DNA from: an uncultured Clostridium sp.
GTDB lineage: Bacteria; Bacillota; Clostridia; TANB77; CAG-508
Direction: 5' to 3'
Assembly: GCA_900553405.1 (NCBI GenBank)
Contig: USDF01000028.1
Coordinates: 1 to 22,007 of the forward strand
Length of the DNA stretch: 22,007 bases
Shown: one piece after another, positions 1 to 6,843 of the stretch
Position numbering within the stretch: the stretch's first letter is position 1
How the letters are laid out: every line of letters begins with the position of its first letter
Translations under genes and position numbers: made by a program
The notes under the pieces: model-generated
Told to the model about the DNA's origin: nothing
The model's input: only the letters and a program-made list of their open reading frames with translations
The model's database searches: none

Positions 1-343
<343 letters not shown>

Positions 344-367
344 CTAATATAAAAAAAGAAGGTTGTT

Positions 368-391
368 AAGTTTACTAATATAAACTTTTTT
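368..391 (+). terminator. Terminator-like hairpin between 23S and 5S
   Basis: A 7-bp perfect stem, AAGTTTA (368-374) with TAAACTT (381-387), closes a 6-nt loop and runs into a T tract. It lies about 25 nt past the 23S end. It could be a weak intrinsic terminator or part of an rRNA processing structure. The stem is A/T-rich, so termination efficiency is doubtful. Confidence 0.4.
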
Positions 392-444
392 CTATGTATT
401 TTTGAGTGTGCTGAATAATTTTTCTAAAAAAAGTAAAAAATATA

Positions 445-473
445 TTTACAAAATTAAATATATATGATATAAA
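445..473 (+). promoter_or_regulatory. Predicted sigma-A promoter for 5S/tRNA-Asn
   Basis: TTTACA (445-450), a 17-nt spacer and TATAAA (468-473), with an extended-type TGA directly before the -10. The start point would be near 480, about 25 nt before 5S. In so A/T-rich a spacer chance matches are common, but spacing and position are good. Confidence 0.45.
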
Positions 474-503
474 TTAGAAGAATTAAAAAAGTACATAAAC
501 ATT

Positions 504-620
504 TCTGGTGATTATGACCTAGAGGGAAATACCTGTTCCCATGCCGAACACAGAAGTCAAGCCTCTAGATGCCGAAGATATTTGTGGGTTACCCTGCTGA
601 GAAAATAGGTTGTCGCCAGT
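504..620 (+). rRNA. rrf: 5S ribosomal RNA
   Basis: About 117 nt with the classic 5S pattern. The ends pair as helix I (CTGGTG 505-510 with CGCCAG 614-619). The conserved loop B/C part CCCATGCCGAACACAGAAGT is at about 538-557, and the loop E/helix IV area ends in GAGAAAATAGG. It lies about 160 nt after 23S and only 8 nt before the tRNA gene, so 5S and tRNA are surely co-transcribed. Confidence 0.96.
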
Positions 621-628
621 TTATATAT

Positions 629-951
629 TCCCTTTTAGCTCAGTTGGTAGAGCGCTCGGCTGTAAAGCAAATCTTTGAATTTACTTTCAGGATTAAAATG
701 TTAGCAGCTCTATAAGGAAACTTATAGATGAAAAAGGTGGCTAATTCGGTGAAACTCGTAAGTAATTAATTACACGACAATACCGAGCAAGGCGAAAGCT
801 ATGTGTAGAGACTTTACACCACCTACCTAAGTCGAGAGATATGGTAAAGAGAAAGTCCAGACTACAAATTATGAGAAATCATAATGTTAACGAAAGTTAA
901 TGTGGTGCAGTAACCGATAGGTCGTTGGTTCGAGTCCAACAAGGGGAGCCA
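629..951 (+). tRNA. tRNA-Asn(GUU) interrupted by a group I intron
   Basis: The 5' exon is 629-663: acceptor TCCCTTT, D arm GCTC/GAGC, anticodon stem CTCGG, then loop bases C32 U33 G34 U35. The 3' exon is 911-951: U36 A37 A38, stem CCGAT, a 5-nt variable loop, T arm GTTGG-TTCGAGT-CCAAC, acceptor AAGGGGA, discriminator G and encoded CCA. Joining the exons gives the 7-nt loop CTGTTAA with anticodon GTT (Asn). The short variable loop excludes tRNA-Tyr, which is what the unspliced loop CTGTAAA would suggest. The outermost anticodon-stem pair (C27/U43) is a mismatch; everything else pairs. A mature tRNA needs intron removal, so an ordinary tRNA scan may miss or misname this gene. Confidence 0.93.
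664..910 (+). ncRNA. Group I self-splicing intron (IC3-like) in tRNA-Asn
   Basis: This 247-nt intron has no ORF and lies between U35 and U36. The internal guide is GTTA (700-703) plus GCAGC (704-708): GCAGC pairs with 5' exon GCTGT (P1, with G704.U663 wobble at the splice site) and GTTA pairs with 3' exon TAAC (P10). Visible helices are P2 710-716/721-727 with GAAA loop; P3 735-740/819-824; P4 TTCGGT 745-750 with ACCGAG 782-787; P5 756-759/774-777; P7 GACTTT 810-815 with AAAGTC 852-857; P8 with GAGA loop near 825-845; P9 868-874/879-885 and P9.1 887-891/896-900, both with GAAA loops. The last base is G (910), the usual omega-G. The P/Q/R/S blocks closely resemble the tRNA introns of Azoarcus and cyanobacteria. 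Confidence 0.93.
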
Positions 952-1027
952 TAAACGATTTTCGTCGAATCATTTGAAAGTCTTGACATAAAAGAGTTTC
1001 AAGTTTTAGACAAAATCAAAAAAGATA

Positions 1028-1066
1028 AAGAAGTTAGTTTGATTCTATAAACTAGCTTCTTTTTTG
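1028..1066 (+). terminator. Intrinsic terminator of the rRNA/tRNA unit
   Basis: A 13-bp stem, 1028-1040 with 1049-1061 (one T.G pair), has an 8-nt loop and is followed by a T run to 1065. It sits 77 nt behind the tRNA CCA and is the natural end of the 5S-tRNA transcript. Confidence 0.88.
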
Positions 1067-1079
1067 TTATAAAAAACAA
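1067..1079 (+). repeat. 13-bp direct repeat, left copy (possible att)
   Basis: TTATAAAAAACAA occurs here, just outside the tRNA-unit terminator, and again at 12106-12118, just outside the last terminator before the TM2 gene. Only one base is not A/T, so coincidence is quite possible. Confidence 0.25.
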
Positions 1080-1110
1080 AAATCTTTAAGGAAATTATAA
1101 GTATTTTATG

Positions 1111-1184
1111 ATGATTCTCGAAATCATGAAATTCGTTATTTAAATTTATAATTTTTTTAAATTTATTTTCCTCAAATAGCGAAT
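1111..1184 (+). repeat. Nested inverted repeats near the left end of the element
   Basis: First a 6-bp hairpin, ATGATT (1111-1116) with AATCAT (1122-1127). Then ATTCGTTATTT (1131-1141) pairs with AAATAGCGAAT (1174-1184) through 11 bp with one wobble, and inside it AAATTTA (1142-1148) pairs with TAAATTT (1158-1164). It could be a leader structure for the next ORF or part of a recombinase-recognised end. Its role is unknown. Confidence 0.4.
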
Positions 1185-1221
1185 CTTCGTGAAATGCTTG
1201 AAAAAAGGAGGTTTTTGTGAT

Positions 1222-1488
1222 ATGATAGATATCGTTAAAAGAAAAATTAATATGACTGATGAACTACGTTCAAAAATTAAATGGGCTTGCACTTTTAATA
1301 ATTGTGTACCAATGATAAAGAACGGTAGTCTAAAAATTATTGAGCATACTAATTTAGCCTATGTAGAGCCACATAGAGTTATTATTAAAGAAAAATTATT
1401 TCTATTTTTTAATAATCATGAGTATTTCTATATAGGTAATTTAGAGAATAAGTATCCAATTGCTAGACTGCAAGATATGGTAAACTAA
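1222..1488 (+). CDS. Hypothetical protein, 88 aa
   Basis: I do not recognise this small protein. I place the start at ATG 1222, not at the in-frame ATG 1189, because a strong AAGGAGG (1205-1211) lies 10 nt before 1222 while 1189 has no ribosome binding site. The product begins MIDIVKRKI and is a soluble mix of basic and aromatic residues with a beta-rich middle (VIIKEKLFLFFNNHEYFYIG); no membrane segment or cysteine cluster is seen. It sits directly upstream of the integrase with a terminator-like hairpin between them, so it may be an element accessory or regulatory protein. This is inference from position only. Confidence 0.6.
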   Translation: MIDIVKRKINMTDELRSKIKWACTFNNCVPMIKNGSLKIIEHTNLAYVEPHRVIIKEKLFLFFNNHEYFYIGNLENKYPIARLQDMVN

Positions 1489-1547
1489 TATTTTAAGTGT
1501 ATTTAATTTTTTTTACTAACATCACAAAATAACATATAAATATATTT

Positions 1548-1589
1548 AGAGTATTAGTTTAGCATATAAATGCTTCTAATACTCTTTTG
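1548..1589 (+). terminator. Attenuator-like hairpin before the integrase gene
   Basis: AGAGTATTAG (1548-1557) pairs perfectly with CTAATACTCT (1576-1585). Inside, AGCAT pairs with ATGCT around an ATAA loop. TTTTG and a further T5 follow. It ends 32 nt before the integrase start, so it can terminate the 88-aa ORF transcript and limit read-through into the recombinase. Confidence 0.65.
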
Positions 1590-1617
1590 TGTTTTTATGA
1601 GAAAGGAGACGATATAA

Positions 1618-3558
1618 ATGGATTCAAAGAATCAAGAAGAAAAAAGAATTGCTGGTATTTATATTCGTGTTAGTACAGAAGACCAAGCTCGTGAAGGTTT
1701 TAGCTTAGGAGAACAAGAAGAAAAATTAAAGCAATTGTGTGCTTTTAAAGAATACCAAGTTTATAAAGTGTATCAAGATCGTGGTATAAGTGCTAAAGAC
1801 ATGGAACATAGACCAGGATTTCAAGAAATGATGGATGATATGAGAAAAGGAAAAATTAATTATATAGTTGCATATAAGCTTGATAGAGTAACTCGCTCAG
1901 TCAGAGATTTGGAACTTTTAATTGCAGAATTAGAGAAGTATGATTGTTATCTTATTTGTGAAAGAGATGATGTTAATACTTCAACAGCTAATGGTAGATT
2001 CTTTGTTAGAATGTTAACAGTTCTTTCTCAATTAGAGATAGAAGTTGTATCAGAAAGAACAAAATTTGGAATGAGTGGAGCAATAAAGGCAGGTCATTTA
2101 CCTGGAACTTGTCCACTTGGTTATTATAGAGATAAAGACAAAGTTGTAAAGATAGATCCTAATACCAGAGATATAGTAAAAAGAATATTTAATATGTATT
2201 TAGAAGGAAAAAGCTATTATCAAATATCTTGTATATTAGATGAAGAAAAAGTTTTATACCCAGAACATAATAAATGGACTGAGGCAGCAGTCAGAACTAT
2301 TATAAATAACAGAATATATGTAGGCGATTACGTTAGAAATAAAACTCTTAAAGATGAAAGTAAAGAAGAAATATATACTGATGTTGTAGCACCTATTATA
2401 ACAAGAGCAGAATGGGAAGAAGTACAAATTCAAAAAGAAAAAAATAAGCAATCGTTTTCAAGAGATAGAGTTTATATATTCTTTCAAAAACTTATCTGTC
2501 CTAAATGTGGTAAATTAATGCTATGTAAAGGGGCAGGTGGTAAAAAGAAAAAATATATGTATTATAACTGTGGAGATTGTCATTTTTACTTTAGAGAAGA
2601 TAAAATCGAAGATGTATTACTAAACTTTATTCTTAGCTTGGTAGAATATGATGAAGTTGTAAAAAAATATTTCTATCCTATATTAGCAGAAAAAGAAGAA
2701 GTGAATACAGAAAATATTGATAAAGAAATTGCAGAGTTAGAAAAACAGAGAAATAGAATTAAGAAAGCTTTTATGTCTGAAATAGTTGAGATGGAAGATT
2801 TTGCAGAAGACTATAAAAGTATTGAGGAAAAGCTTAATAAGTTAGAGCAAGACAAAATGAAGAATATGGAAATTGATACCGAACATTTTTCTTTAATGAA
2901 GATTATGGCAGATAGAGATTTTGAAATTGAATCCAGATTAAACAGTGATAGTTTTGTAGAAAATTTAAAGACAGAATGGGACACAAAAACCAAACTTGAA
3001 AAGCAAGAATTTATTTCTAAGTTTATTGAGTCAATGGTATTAGAAAAAGATGAAGAAAATGATAGTTTCAAAATCATCAAAATAAATTTTAGAAGTAGAT
3101 ACCTAGACGAACTCAAAAAATTAAATAAGGCTGATTGTATTGACCTAGCAAAACCAACGGAAGATATGCAAGGTATATCAGTAATAAAAAGTACACCTAG
3201 AATTACTAAATCAGAATTAAATGAGTACATTGAAAATTTAAAAGAACATTATGATGTAAAATATTACGAAGATGTTTATGATTGGACTCATTCGTATGTT
3301 CAAGAAGATAAGATGATTACAATGCCAAGAGAAAAAGGTAATGAAAGATTAATGAGAGCAGTATTTGTAGATAACAATAAAAGTTTTCCTATAAAAGATT
3401 CAAAGGGAAAGGTTAGAGGAAAACTTGGTGCAGTGTCTTATCGTGAAAAAGGAATAACAGATAAAAATGAATTGGACAATTACTATGAGGCAATTTCTGA
3501 TTTAGTTTTATATAAGACAGAGCAAACAGAAGATGAAGAAGAAAGCTCCGAAGATTAG
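1618..3558 (+). CDS. Large serine recombinase (site-specific integrase)
   Basis: The 646-aa protein has large serine integrase architecture. An N-terminal resolvase domain (about 11-155) starts with IYIRVSTEDQ, whose S19 is the expected nucleophile, and contains KLDRVTRS (87-94). A recombinase domain follows (about 163-275). A zinc ribbon has C294/C297 and C318/C321. A long charged coiled-coil region begins around 350, and the tail is acidic (EDEEESSED). Length is at the upper end for the family. Such enzymes integrate and excise phages and elements between attP and attB, reversal usually needing a directionality factor. The ribosome binding site AAGGAG (1603-1608) supports the start. With the relaxase it defines the unit as an integrative mobilizable element. 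Its gene near the left border suggests an att site close by. Confidence 0.93.
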   Translation: MDSKNQEEKRIAGIYIRVSTEDQAREGFSLGEQEEKLKQLCAFKEYQVYKVYQDRGISAKDMEHRPGFQEMMDDMRKGKINYIVAYKLDRVTRSVRDLELLIAELEKYDCYLICERDDVNTSTANGRFFVRMLTVLSQLEIEVVSERTKFGMSGAIKAGHLPGTCPLGYYRDKDKVVKIDPNTRDIVKRIFNMYLEGKSYYQISCILDEEKVLYPEHNKWTEAAVRTIINNRIYVGDYVRNKTLKDESKEEIYTDVVAPIITRAEWEEVQIQKEKNKQSFSRDRVYIFFQKLICPKCGKLMLCKGAGGKKKKYMYYNCGDCHFYFREDKIEDVLLNFILSLVEYDEVVKKYFYPILAEKEEVNTENIDKEIAELEKQRNRIKKAFMSEIVEMEDFAEDYKSIEEKLNKLEQDKMKNMEIDTEHFSLMKIMADRDFEIESRLNSDSFVENLKTEWDTKTKLEKQEFISKFIESMVLEKDEENDSFKIIKINFRSRYLDELKKLNKADCIDLAKPTEDMQGISVIKSTPRITKSELNEYIENLKEHYDVKYYEDVYDWTHSYVQEDKMITMPREKGNERLMRAVFVDNNKSFPIKDSKGKVRGKLGAVSYREKGITDKNELDNYYEAISDLVLYKTEQTEDEEESSED

Positions 3559-3597
3559 CTAAAACTGAAGTAGCATTTCGAAGAAAGGCTACGAAGA

Positions 3598-3663
3598 AGG
3601 AATTTGACTTTGTCAAAATTCCTAACCCCCTATGAGTTTTGACATTCTATCAAAACTCGGGGG
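3598..3663 (+). repeat. Two adjacent inverted repeats, putative oriT
   Basis: AGGAATTTGAC (3598-3608) pairs with GTCAAAATTCCT (3612-3623) with a 1-nt bulge. Directly next, CCCCC (3626-3630) plus GAGTTTTGA (3634-3642) pair with TCAAAACTC (3650-3658) plus GGGGG (3659-3663), giving a 14-bp bulged stem. MobV relaxases typically nick at inverted repeats a short way upstream of their own gene, which fits; the nick site cannot be read from this. Confidence 0.55.
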
Positions 3664-3697
3664 CTCTGCGAGGCATCGAATTAGCTATATTTTTATC

Positions 3698-3757
3698 AAA
3701 ACGAATGATTTTCTAATAAGAAAATCAAGTGTAAAATTTCATTTTACAAGTCGTTTT
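3698..3757 (+). repeat. Perfect three-way-junction (cruciform) sequence
   Basis: The outer stem AAAACGA (3698-3704) pairs with TCGTTTT (3751-3757). It encloses hairpin A, TGATTTTC/GAAAATCA (3706-3713/3720-3727, 6-nt loop), and hairpin B, TGTAAAAT/ATTTTACA (3730-3737/3741-3748, 3-nt loop). All 23 pairs are Watson-Crick. Together with its neighbours it fills the 334-nt gap between integrase and relaxase genes, in which I see no ORF. A transfer or replication origin is the likeliest role. Confidence 0.6.
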
Positions 3758-3771
3758 TATGAAAAAATATC

Positions 3772-3809
3772 TAAATAAAATTTGAATAAAGCAAAACAAA
3801 TTTTATTTA
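3772..3809 (+). repeat. 13-bp perfect inverted repeat upstream of the relaxase
   Basis: TAAATAAAATTTG (3772-3784) pairs with CAAATTTTATTTA (3797-3809) around a 12-nt loop. It is not followed by a T run suited to a terminator. It may be a protein-binding or origin element, or a relaxase autoregulatory operator, 83 nt before the relaxase start. Confidence 0.5.
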
Positions 3810-3892
3810 TTTATTCGCTAATTCTTAGTATATTCAAAGAAGCTTTTTAAGAGAAATCTACGAAGTATTTTTATAGAAAGGAGCAATTTACG

Positions 3893-5308
3893 ATGCAAGA
3901 ACTAGCATATTCTATTCATTTAGGTAGCGATAAAAACAGATCAAAGTTGGGAAAGAGAGTAGCCCAAAATAATCTATCTGATACCACTTCATTAAGTAAT
4001 AATGCTATTCAAAATAGTCAGCAATTATCCAAAGTTAATAAGCATAATTTAAGAAATTACGATAAAAAGATTGAAGATATTGAAGTTGTTTATGGTACGA
4101 ATGATTTATATCAAGATGTAAAGAATGTGTATTTACAAGAATTTCAAGAAGCTCAAATTGAATATGATAATAAAGTAAGAAAAGACAGAAGAATAGGAGA
4201 TTATTTTATTCATATTTCAAAAGATAGCAAACATGATTTAGCTTGTGAACTTATAATAGAACTTGGCGATATGAATTTTTGGAATGGTAAAACAATAGAA
4301 TATAAAAAGCAAATGACAGAAGTTTATAAAGACCAGATTTATAAATTTGTGGAAGTTGTACCAGCTTTTAAAGTTGCAAATGCAGTAGTACATTATGATG
4401 AAACATCTCCACATATGCACCTAGTAGGAGTACCTGTAAAAGATGGTTATAAAAACGGAATGAAGAAGCAAGTTGCTAAATCTCAAATATTTACAAAAGC
4501 TTCATTAAAAGAGATTCAAGATAAAATGAGAATGTATTGTATTGAAAAGTTTAATGAGGTTTATGAACAAAATGCAACATTAAAGAAAAAACAAAAAGGT
4601 AGAAATCGAGATATTAATGTCAATGATATGGGTGGTTATAGTGAATTAAAAAGAGAACAAGAAAAGAATACTAAAAGATTAAAAGAGGCTAACAGCAAAA
4701 GCGATAACTTAGATATAGAAACACAGAAAATTAAAAAAATTCTTAATAATTTAAAATCACCATTGCTTGATAAAAATAATAAACTTATTTCAAACGAAAA
4801 TATTGATAAATTCTTAAATTATACAGAAGAGGTAAAAGATACTACTAAAAGTATAAAGGGTGTTAATGACTTAAATATTACTATTGATAAAGTTGAGAAG
4901 AATTATAGAAATTTAGAAAGTGAGAGAAATAGATTTTATAATAGTAATACTGAAAAGGACAAAATAATTGCTGATTTAAAGGAAACGATGAAGGCTAAGG
5001 ACGAAAAAATTAGCAAATTAGAAACCGCTTTAAATAAGGCAAAAGCAGAATTAAGTAAATTTAAAGACTTTTGGAGAAGACTAATTAGAAGATTTCAAAT
5101 AAAAGTATTTGATGAGAAATTTGAAAAAATTCCAGAAGATAAAAGAAATTATACACTTGTTGCAGAGGATTTAGAAAGAAGCGGAATATTTGATGACAAT
5201 GATTCTGATATAGTACATGATCCAACAAGAAAAGTATTAACTACTGAAGAACTAGCTGAAAAACAAGCTAAAAAAGCAAAGAAGAAAAACGATTATAATT
5301 TGAATTAG
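3893..5308 (+). CDS. MobV-family relaxase (Mob/Pre plasmid recombination enzyme)
   Basis: The 471-aa protein nicks the transfer origin and leads the strand during conjugative mobilization. The family signature is clear: an N-terminal HNLR (51-54) and the metal-binding motif HYDETSPHMHL (167-177) followed by VPV, the pattern of MobV motif III. The C-terminal half (about 225-395) is a long charged coiled coil, as in other Mob/Pre proteins, and the tail is lysine-rich. The start has an AAAGGAG site 11 nt upstream. No coupling protein or secretion genes are nearby, so a helper conjugative system is needed. The structured region directly upstream is its probable target. The 97-aa gene follows after 13 nt and is probably co-transcribed. 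Confidence 0.92.
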   Translation: MQELAYSIHLGSDKNRSKLGKRVAQNNLSDTTSLSNNAIQNSQQLSKVNKHNLRNYDKKIEDIEVVYGTNDLYQDVKNVYLQEFQEAQIEYDNKVRKDRRIGDYFIHISKDSKHDLACELIIELGDMNFWNGKTIEYKKQMTEVYKDQIYKFVEVVPAFKVANAVVHYDETSPHMHLVGVPVKDGYKNGMKKQVAKSQIFTKASLKEIQDKMRMYCIEKFNEVYEQNATLKKKQKGRNRDINVNDMGGYSELKREQEKNTKRLKEANSKSDNLDIETQKIKKILNNLKSPLLDKNNKLISNENIDKFLNYTEEVKDTTKSIKGVNDLNITIDKVEKNYRNLESERNRFYNSNTEKDKIIADLKETMKAKDEKISKLETALNKAKAELSKFKDFWRRLIRRFQIKVFDEKFEKIPEDKRNYTLVAEDLERSGIFDDNDSDIVHDPTRKVLTTEELAEKQAKKAKKKNDYNLN

Positions 5309-5321
5309 GAGGAAATCTACT

Positions 5322-5615
5322 ATGGAAGATAAAAAGGTAAGTGATATTATAGCTATAATAAAAAATATGGATTTAAAAAATAAGTTAAGACTTGGAGTAT
5401 GTATGAGTTCAAGTGCATATACAAAGTTAAATTATAGTAAAGCACATATACATAGTGTATTTGATAAGAAGTTAAAAGAAATTGATAATGATTATTCAGT
5501 AAGCTATGTAAATATGAGAAAGTATCCTACAATTTTATTTGTAATGGCTAAAATAATGGAAATGAATAATAAAGAGCAAAACCAGATTGCGATGTATTTA
5601 TTTAATAGTATATAA
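5322..5615 (+). CDS. Hypothetical protein, 97 aa, behind the relaxase
   Basis: I do not recognise this gene. AGGAGG lies 8-9 nt before ATG 5322 and only 13 nt separate it from the relaxase stop, so the two form an operon. The product is soluble, mostly helical by appearance, with several basic and methionine-rich stretches (MAKIMEMNNKEQ near the end) and no membrane segment. Its position suggests a mobilization accessory protein or an element copy/transfer regulator, but nothing in the sequence proves that. A consensus promoter for the next gene begins 25 nt after its stop. Confidence 0.7.
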   Translation: MEDKKVSDIIAIIKNMDLKNKLRLGVCMSSSAYTKLNYSKAHIHSVFDKKLKEIDNDYSVSYVNMRKYPTILFVMAKIMEMNNKEQNQIAMYLFNSI

Positions 5616-5639
5616 ATTTAACAAATTTATAAAAATTAA

Positions 5640-5668
5640 TTGACAAATACAAACAAATGTTTTATAAT
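5640..5668 (+). promoter_or_regulatory. Consensus sigma-A promoter of the DinD-like gene with LexA-like palindrome
   Basis: TTGACA (5640-5645), a spacer of exactly 17 nt, and TATAAT (5663-5668) form a full-consensus promoter. The spacer holds AAAC-AAAT-GTTT (5651-5662), the form of a Gram-positive LexA box (GAAC-N4-GTTC) with both inner G/C positions weakened. Such a strong promoter would fit a repressed damage-inducible gene. The LexA reading is inference. Confidence 0.75.
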
Positions 5669-5710
5669 GATGGCAGAAAAATAAAATATTAAGAAATGGA
5701 GATGATACTA

Positions 5711-6532
5711 TTGAACGATATAGATAAAAATAATAAATCATTTGAAGATATTAAACATATTGATGAAAATGGTGTTGAATTCTGGTACGCTAGAGAACTT
5801 ATGCCTATTTTACAATATTCAAATTGGCAGAATTTTGAAAAGATAATTGATAAAGCTAAAATATCTTGCGAAAATAGTGGTATTAGTGTGTTTGAACATT
5901 TTATTGACATCAATAAAACGATCAAAATGCCTAAAGGAGCGGAAAAAAACATTTTAGATTATGAATTAACTCGCTATGCTTGTTATTTAATAGCACAAAA
6001 CGGAGATAGTAGAAAAAAAGTAATTGCGCTTGCACAAACTTATTTTGCTGTTCAAACTAGAAAACAAGAACTGACCGAAAAAGAATACAGTATGCTAACG
6101 GAAGACGAAAAAAGATTTTATCAAAGAAATTTAACAAGAAAAGGTAATTATTCGCTTAATCAAGCAGCAAAAAATGCTGGCGTTAAAAATTTTGATAAAT
6201 TTCACAATAGTGGATATAAAGGACTATATAATGGAGAAAATGCTGATGATATTGCCAAAAGAAAAGGATTAAGATATAGAGAAGATATTTTGGATAATAT
6301 GGGAAGTGAAGAACTTGCAGCAAATTTATTTAGAATTACTCAGACTGAGTCAAGATTAAAGAAAGATAATATAAAAACAGAAAGAGAAGCAAACTCTACT
6401 CATTATGAAGTAGGAAAGAAAGTTAGAAAGGCAATTGCAGATATTGGTGGAACTATGCCAGAAGATTTACCTACTCCTAAAAAAAGTTTAAAACAATTAG
6501 AAAAAGAAAAAAATAATAAATTGAAAAAATAG
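5711..6532 (+). CDS. dinD: DinD-like DNA-damage-inducible protein
   Basis: About 273 aa. The order of blocks matches DinD: an N-terminal half with EFWYARELMPILQYSNWQNF, then KNILDYELTRYACYLIAQNGD, AQTYFAVQTRKQEL, and a C-terminal half ending in EVGKKVRKAIADIGGTMPEDLPTP. In Escherichia coli DinD is SOS-induced and reported to inhibit RecA filament activity; homologues are common on mobile elements. I prefer TTG 5711 as start because GGAG (5698-5701) lies 9 nt upstream. ATG 5696 is in frame (+5 residues) but overlaps that site and has none of its own. The gene has its own consensus promoter and probably its own terminator, so it is a separate unit between mobilization and defence genes. It could damp the SOS response during transfer or excision (inference). 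Confidence 0.85.
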   Translation: MNDIDKNNKSFEDIKHIDENGVEFWYARELMPILQYSNWQNFEKIIDKAKISCENSGISVFEHFIDINKTIKMPKGAEKNILDYELTRYACYLIAQNGDSRKKVIALAQTYFAVQTRKQELTEKEYSMLTEDEKRFYQRNLTRKGNYSLNQAAKNAGVKNFDKFHNSGYKGLYNGENADDIAKRKGLRYREDILDNMGSEELAANLFRITQTESRLKKDNIKTEREANSTHYEVGKKVRKAIADIGGTMPEDLPTPKKSLKQLEKEKNNKLKK

Positions 6533-6579
6533 AATTAGCTTATGGTTGCAAAAGATGGCAAATTTATTCATTTTATACC

Positions 6580-6601
6580 TGCCAAAAGTGGCAATTTTTT
6601 A
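6580..6601 (+). terminator. Probable terminator of the DinD-like gene
   Basis: A short 5-bp stem, TGCCA (6580-6584) with TGGCA (6589-6593), has an AAAG loop and is followed by a T run (6595-6600). It lies 48 nt past the stop codon. The stem is short, so efficiency is uncertain. Confidence 0.55.
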
Positions 6602-6720
6602 TAGTGGACGAATAAAAAGGAATATAGAAAGTGGAAAAGTTGCCTTTACAATGCTTTTAAATTTTATTATAAGAGAATTAATACACTAAATTGGACGAAA
6701 GTAAATGAATATGGTTAAAT

Positions 6721-6755
6721 AAAGATTCAAATATAAGTTGAGTCTTTACTTTTTG
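6721..6755 (+). terminator. Terminator-like hairpin in the gap before Thoeris
   Basis: AAAGATTCAA (6721-6730) pairs with TTGAGTCTTT (6738-6747), 10 bp with one wobble, then ACTTTTTG. It lies within the 311-nt gap 6533-6843, where I find no ORF with a ribosome binding site. The gap also holds two copies of TGGACGAA (6604-6611 and 6694-6701). The hairpin insulates the Thoeris promoter from upstream read-through or ends an unseen small transcript. Confidence 0.5.
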
Positions 6756-6765
6756 TCAGGAAGTA

Positions 6766-6794
6766 TTGTTAAAACAGGCAATTTGTGATATAAA
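6766..6794 (+). promoter_or_regulatory. Predicted promoter of the Thoeris operon
   Basis: TTGTTA (6766-6771), a 17-nt spacer and TATAAA (6789-6794), with TGA before the -10 (extended -10 type). It lies about 50 nt before the first gene, and no comparable promoter is evident in the tight gene junctions downstream. Confidence 0.6.
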
Positions 6795-6843
6795 ATATAA
6801 TAGAAAGAATATAACCACTATCTAATGGAAAGGGTGATTAAAA

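Noticed and set aside
629..672. tRNA-Tyr reading: the loop CTGTAAA gives anticodon GTA.
   Set aside because: The 3' half of a tRNA does not follow. Bacterial tRNA-Tyr has a long variable arm, here it is 5 nt, and the guide sequence places the splice after CTGT, giving GTT (Asn).
952..1027. Several overlapping short inverted repeats (TTGAAA/TTTCAA, GTCT/AGAC) after the tRNA.
   Set aside because: They are mutually exclusive and short; the clear structure there is the terminator at 1028-1066.
2811..3230. Antisense ORF of 139 aa inside the integrase gene.
   Set aside because: No ribosome binding site; serine/leucine-rich composition typical of the reverse complement of an A-rich gene.
5611..5631. 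9-bp palindrome TATAAATTT/AAATTTATA as terminator after the 97-aa gene.
   Set aside because: All A/T and no T run follows; chance is likely at this base composition.
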